Source: an uncultured Alphaproteobacteria bacterium (GTDB taxonomy: Bacteria > Pseudomonadota > Alphaproteobacteria > CASFRQ01 > SAAU01). Taken from it: 9,427 nucleotides of DNA. Positions 6,431 through 9,427 of this stretch are shown here, one piece after another. Made by a program: the position numbers and the translations under genes. The DNA lies in NCBI GenBank assembly GCA_949296785.1, contig CASFRQ010000107.1:1-9427 (forward strand), given 5' to 3'. The notes below the pieces were generated by a model. That model had not been told where the DNA came from. It saw only the letters and a list, made by a program, of their open reading frames with translations, and did not search any database. The stretch's first letter is position 1. Every line of letters starts with the position of its first letter.

Positions 6431-6973
6431 TTATCGTCTTTTCCGAGAGGTACGGGGACACGCCTTTGAAATTGCCTGATACGCCTTTGAAAAACCTCTT
6501 AAAGAAAAAGTATCCTTTGTCGTCGTCCCTCTGGAAGAAACGCCGATGACAACCGCTTTGTCGCCCGCTTTAAACTCTTTAATAGCCCGCGCATCGTCAT
6601 CCGTATTGTTCATCCAGGCGTTACCCTCATTTGAAAACATTTCTATTTCTTCATTTGAATCAACCTGAATTGTCGGTTTCCAATTCGTTTTATAAATATA
6701 TCCCGCTTGAAAATGAGTTGTGTCGCCATTCATATTCGGCCAACGAGTCACCATCATGAAAACATCGTCCCGACGCGTATATTTGCCTTCCGATTTTTTC
6801 GGATAAGAAACCATATAGCATACTTTCCCGTCTGGCTGGTTATAAGAATATGCTTCCCAATCGCCGAATTCACCCAATTTTTTCAGTCTTTGGGACAAAT
6901 CATCCGCCTGAGCCGGATGCGCGCACACCGCCAAACCGGCGGCAAACAAGCAACTCAAAACAAAGTTTTTCAT
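6431..6973 (-). CDS. Exported invasion-associated locus B (IalB) family protein
   Basis: The 180-residue product has a clear Sec signal peptide: MKNF, a hydrophobic core to about residue 18, and a cleavage site after AQA (23). The mature part matches the IalB family pattern: FGDWEAYSY (36-44), GKVCYMVSYPKKSEG (49-63), RRDDVFMMVTRWP (67-79), a central Gly-rich strand region and a closing FSLRGFSKAYQAISKAC (156-172). Cys52 and Cys172 are the only cysteines of the mature part and may form a disulfide. IalB was first described as a Bartonella invasion factor, but the family is widespread in free-living alphaproteobacteria and its general role is unknown, so the name is no proof of pathogenicity. 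The ATG at 6973 follows a very strong ribosome site (AAGGAGGAG). It sits between rsmB and rlmN on the minus strand; the IalB-rlmN pairing is, as far as I recall, frequent in alphaproteobacteria. Confidence 0.85.
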   Translation of the reverse strand: MKNFVLSCLFAAGLAVCAHPAQADDLSQRLKKLGEFGDWEAYSYNQPDGKVCYMVSYPKKSEGKYTRRDDVFMMVTRWPNMNGDTTHFQAGYIYKTNWKPTIQVDSNEEIEMFSNEGNAWMNNTDDDARAIKEFKAGDKAVVIGVSSRGTTTKDTFSLRGFSKAYQAISKACPRTSRKRR

Positions 6974-6977
6974 CTTT

Positions 6978-6992
6978 TTACTCCTCCTTCAT
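6978..6992 (-). promoter_or_regulatory. Four-codon mini-ORF containing the ribosome site of the IalB-family gene
   Basis: On the minus strand ATGAAGGAGGAGTAA (6992-6978) encodes Met-Lys-Glu-Glu-stop and contains the whole AAGGAGGAG ribosome site of the IalB-family gene; its stop lies four bases before that start. It has no good ribosome site of its own, so it may be an accident of the purine-rich signal. Confidence 0.3.
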
Positions 6993-7043
6993 AAAAAACC
7001 TTTCTTTTACCTTTACACCAGAAAACAGGGAAAAGGCAACCCC

Positions 7044-9065
7044 TTAATTTTTTTTCTTTAAAAGGCAGATAAAAAAACCATCCGTATTGTTATACGGGAA
7101 CGTTCGGATATTTTTCTCTTCCGTTAAAAAATCCTTAAACGAAGACGATAAAATCTCCTGCCGAACCAGAGAAGGGCAGGAACGGACAATCTCCTCGCCT
7201 TCCTCTTTCTGCAAAGAACAGGTACTGTACAGAACAAAGCCGCCTGTTTTGACAAGTCTTGCGGCAGATAAAAGCATTTTCTTCTGCATAAGGGCCAACC
7301 GTCCCACATCCTCCGGTGAAAGACGCGTCAAAATCTCCGGATGCCGGCGGAGCGTTCCCGTCGCAGAGCAAGGTGCGTCCAGCAAAACGCCGTCATAAAC
7401 CTCCTCCCCTTCAATCAGGCAAGCATCCGCCCGCCGCGCTTCATATCCTTCCAGATGCAGCCTGTCCATATTTTCCTCAAACCTTTTTAAGCGGCTTTCC
7501 GAAATATCAAAAGCATCCACCCGAGCACCCATGCAAAGAAGTTGCGCCGTTTTTCCTCCCGGCGCGGCACAAAGGTCGGCAATTTTTTTCCCTTCCAAAG
7601 AACCGCCGAAAGCCTCCTTTAAAACCAAAACAGGCAAAGAAGCCGCCTTGTCCTGTACCCACCAACCGCCTTCATCGTACCCATCCAGTTGAGAAACATC
7701 GCCCGTCTTTCGGCATAAAACACTTTCAGGGGAAACAACTTCACCGCCGACCCGTTCTGCCCAAAAAGAAAGACGATTCGGCTCTTTTACCGTCAAATAC
7801 AACAGCGGTTCCTCCAAAAGACTGTCCGCGATACGAAGCGACGCTTCCTCGCCATAAGCTTCTTTCCAGCTTTCCAACAACCAAGCCGGCACATTCCGCC
7901 CCTGTTTTCGTTTCTCTGTCAAGAGAGCTTCTCCGTTCTTTCCTACCCGGCGTAAAACGGCGTTTACCAAGCCGGATAAAAAAGCCGCCTTCTTTTCTTC
8001 CTTTACCAATTCAACGCTGGTCCACAAAACGGCATGCGGCGGGGTCTTTAAAAGCAAAAGCTGCGCCGCGCCCAAACGAAGGATATCTTTAACCCTCTTC
8101 TGCTTTGAAGGGAGAGGTTTGCTTAAAAAAGCACCGACAACGGCGTCCAAAATTCCTTCGTACCGTAAAGTCGTCAAAACCAAAAGCCGGACAAACCCCT
8201 TATCTCTTTCGGACAAAGAAATATTTCTAAAAACATTTCGGAAGCTTGCTTCCGCCGTTAAGCCGTGTTCTTTAATCCCCAAAAGAGCTTTCAATGCCGC
8301 CGACCGCGCCGACAATCCGGCCGGCCCTCTTTTTCCTTCCATTTCCTGTGAAAAAGTTTCTTTTTTCAAAGAACGTCCCTTTTCCTCACAATGAAGCGCT
8401 ATAGAGGGAAAATCTCTGCGATTGTTCTGAAAAATTTTACTCATGCCAACCTTTTTCTGCCGTTTCTTTTTCTGTTCCGCTTCTTTATTTCCCAAATTTT
8501 CCACATCAGAAAAGGAAACTCTTCTTCTTTTTGTTCCAGACATAACGGCGTAAGAACCATTTAAATCTTTTCCCTTATCAGCTGTTTTATTCCGTTTATC
8601 AGACACAGCGGCGTTTTTGAGGATATTTTTAAGGTTTCTTTTTGCCGTCGCGTCGCGTTTTTCAATAAAACCGTCTGTTTCAGCAAGTTCATTTCTTTCA
8701 TCCGCCTTGGAGAAGAACATCCTTCCGGATTGCCCGGAAAGAGAGGTTTCTTTATTAAAAAGCCTGTTTTCTCTTTTGAAAAAAAGCTTAAAATCAAAGC
8801 TTTTCTTTTCGTTATCATCCCCGAGTTTTTTAGCAAAAAGAAACTTCGGCTCTTCCCGCGTCGCTCCTTTTTCAGAAAGAGAGTATTTTGTTTTAAACTT
8901 ATTTTTTAAAATAAAAGCCCCTTCTTCCCGGACAGAATATCCGTTTTTTAAATATTTTCCGTTCCGAGCATGGGCGTTTTCTTTTTCCGAAACCCCCGCC
9001 TTTTTAAGATGAAGCACTTTTTTCACCGCCGGAAGGGGAAAAAACTTTTTTGAAGCAGTATCCAT
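7044..9065 (-). CDS. rsmB: 16S rRNA (cytosine967-C5)-methyltransferase RsmB with long basic N-terminal extension
   Basis: RsmB makes m5C967 in 16S rRNA. From about residue 249 the product has the standard order: a NusB-like RNA-binding domain (about 251-385, GLSARSAALKALLGIKEHG through LSGLVNAVLRRV) and the Rossmann methyltransferase domain. That domain has the SAM motif ADLCAAPGGKT (496-506), AFDISESRL (518-526), LLDAPCSATGTLRRHPEI (561-578, Cys566) and the second catalytic motif YSTCSLQKEEGEE (613-625, Cys616). The core alone (ATG at 8342, 432 residues) has the usual family length. The frame, however, is open back to ATG 9065, one base after the ftsZ stop. This adds 241 Lys/Arg/Glu-rich, probably disordered residues and gives 673 in all. 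ATG 8444 (466 residues), with AAGG five bases before it, is a third choice. Continuous openness over about 720 bases favours real translation from 9065, coupled to ftsZ. Enzyme identity is certain; the start is not. Confidence 0.93.
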   Translation of the reverse strand: MDTASKKFFPLPAVKKVLHLKKAGVSEKENAHARNGKYLKNGYSVREEGAFILKNKFKTKYSLSEKGATREEPKFLFAKKLGDDNEKKSFDFKLFFKRENRLFNKETSLSGQSGRMFFSKADERNELAETDGFIEKRDATAKRNLKNILKNAAVSDKRNKTADKGKDLNGSYAVMSGTKRRRVSFSDVENLGNKEAEQKKKRQKKVGMSKIFQNNRRDFPSIALHCEEKGRSLKKETFSQEMEGKRGPAGLSARSAALKALLGIKEHGLTAEASFRNVFRNISLSERDKGFVRLLVLTTLRYEGILDAVVGAFLSKPLPSKQKRVKDILRLGAAQLLLLKTPPHAVLWTSVELVKEEKKAAFLSGLVNAVLRRVGKNGEALLTEKRKQGRNVPAWLLESWKEAYGEEASLRIADSLLEEPLLYLTVKEPNRLSFWAERVGGEVVSPESVLCRKTGDVSQLDGYDEGGWWVQDKAASLPVLVLKEAFGGSLEGKKIADLCAAPGGKTAQLLCMGARVDAFDISESRLKRFEENMDRLHLEGYEARRADACLIEGEEVYDGVLLDAPCSATGTLRRHPEILTRLSPEDVGRLALMQKKMLLSAARLVKTGGFVLYSTCSLQKEEGEEIVRSCPSLVRQEILSSSFKDFLTEEKNIRTFPYNNTDGFFICLLKKKN

Positions 9066-9066
9066 G

Positions 9067-9427
9067 TTACGACTGCCGCCTGAAGAAGGCCGGTATTTCC
9101 AATTGTTCTTCAGAAACGACCGGAACCGGCCCCTCTTTTCCTTCATGCCGTATATGAAGCGCAGCCTCCTCTTTTGAAGAAGATTTGCCTCCGATACCCA
9201 TAAAATCAAAAAGGAAAGATTTTGGCTTTGAAGAAACAGGCGCAGGCTTCTCCTCTTCAGAAATTTCCGGCAAACGGATGGAGGGTTCCTCGGAAAGCGT
9301 CTCTTCCTGTTCTAAAGACTTCGGAATAACAACCGGTTCTTGAGGAATAAAAGAATCTTGAGCCGCCGTCTTTTCAATTTCGCGAAGACTTTCCTCCGCC
9401 GGAAGCTCTATCCTCATAGGGTCTTCC
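9067..9427 (-). CDS. ftsZ: Cell-division GTPase FtsZ, C-terminal linker and tail (5'-truncated)
   Basis: The last 119 residues of a protein entering from the right edge; the frame is open to the window end and the Met at 9417 is internal. Most is an acidic, Pro/Glu/Ser-rich disordered linker. It ends in LEIPAFFRRQS, which matches the conserved FtsZ C-terminal peptide (E. coli ends LDIPAFLRKQAD) that binds FtsA and other Z-ring partners. The Phe in place of the usual Leu (AFF) and the short end QS are small departures. The GTPase domain lies outside the window. The stop TAA is one base before the rsmB-frame ATG, indicating co-transcription and likely coupled translation. The identification rests on the tail motif and linker character only. 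Confidence 0.82.
   Translation of the reverse strand, partial: EDPMRIELPAEESLREIEKTAAQDSFIPQEPVVIPKSLEQEETLSEEPSIRLPEISEEEKPAPVSSKPKSFLFDFMGIGGKSSSKEEAALHIRHEGKEGPVPVVSEEQLEIPAFFRRQS

Noticed and set aside
5340..6479. A 379-codon plus-strand open frame
   Set aside because: It lies exactly opposite rlmN, whose motifs are complete. The product is His/Arg/Pro-rich without any family feature, typical of the antisense shadow of a real gene.
7316..8092. A 258-codon plus-strand open frame
   Set aside because: It is antisense to the rsmB core. The Lys/Pro-rich sequence has no domain and no ribosome site.
8617..9012. A 131-codon plus-strand open frame that might explain the region opposite the RsmB extension
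   Set aside because: It is Ser/Phe-rich with no recognisable feature, whereas the minus-strand frame is continuous with RsmB and begins precisely after ftsZ. The minus frame is the better explanation.

Overview
The window looks like chromosomal DNA of a moderately AT-rich alphaproteobacterium. The clues are an invasion-associated locus B (IalB) family protein placed directly before rlmN, the rsmI-yraN pair, and an FtsZ tail ending in the conserved IPAF-RRQ peptide. I can name the class only by inference, and no rRNA or tRNA is present to settle it. Most genes are housekeeping, mainly rRNA/tRNA modification, nucleotide metabolism and cell division. Two more AT-rich stretches look accessory: the left end and the 4.3-5.3 kb region.

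Layout. Positions 1-1006 (minus strand, running off the left edge) hold a long open frame for a T4-lysozyme-like (GH24-type) protein that has Asp where the catalytic Glu should be. Its true start is unclear. After a short divergent promoter region comes a compact plus-strand operon: rsmI (16S rRNA methyltransferase), yraN (nuclease-fold protein of unknown role), a SirB1/transglutaminase-like protein with a helical C-terminus, and a dCMP deaminase family protein. This operon converges at about 4.0-4.3 kb on a minus-strand gene for a small unknown membrane protein. Upstream of that gene lies an AT-rich 474-base stretch with a good-looking promoter and two tiny overlapping reading frames.

The right half is a minus-strand series read from right to left: the 3' end of ftsZ, rsmB one base after it, the exported IalB-family protein, and rlmN. 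The rsmB frame carries an unusual lysine/arginine-rich N-terminal extension of about 240 residues that fills the space between ftsZ and the normal RsmB core.

Functionally, RsmI, RsmB and RlmN all modify rRNA (RlmN also modifies tRNA), so three translation-quality methyltransferases sit in 8 kb. The dCMP deaminase supplies dUMP for thymidylate synthesis, and FtsZ drives division. The items most worth a second look are the Glu-to-Asp lysozyme-like protein, the extended RsmB coupled to ftsZ, and the small-ORF leader region at 4.96-5.18 kb. I did not see an unmistakable new multi-gene system.
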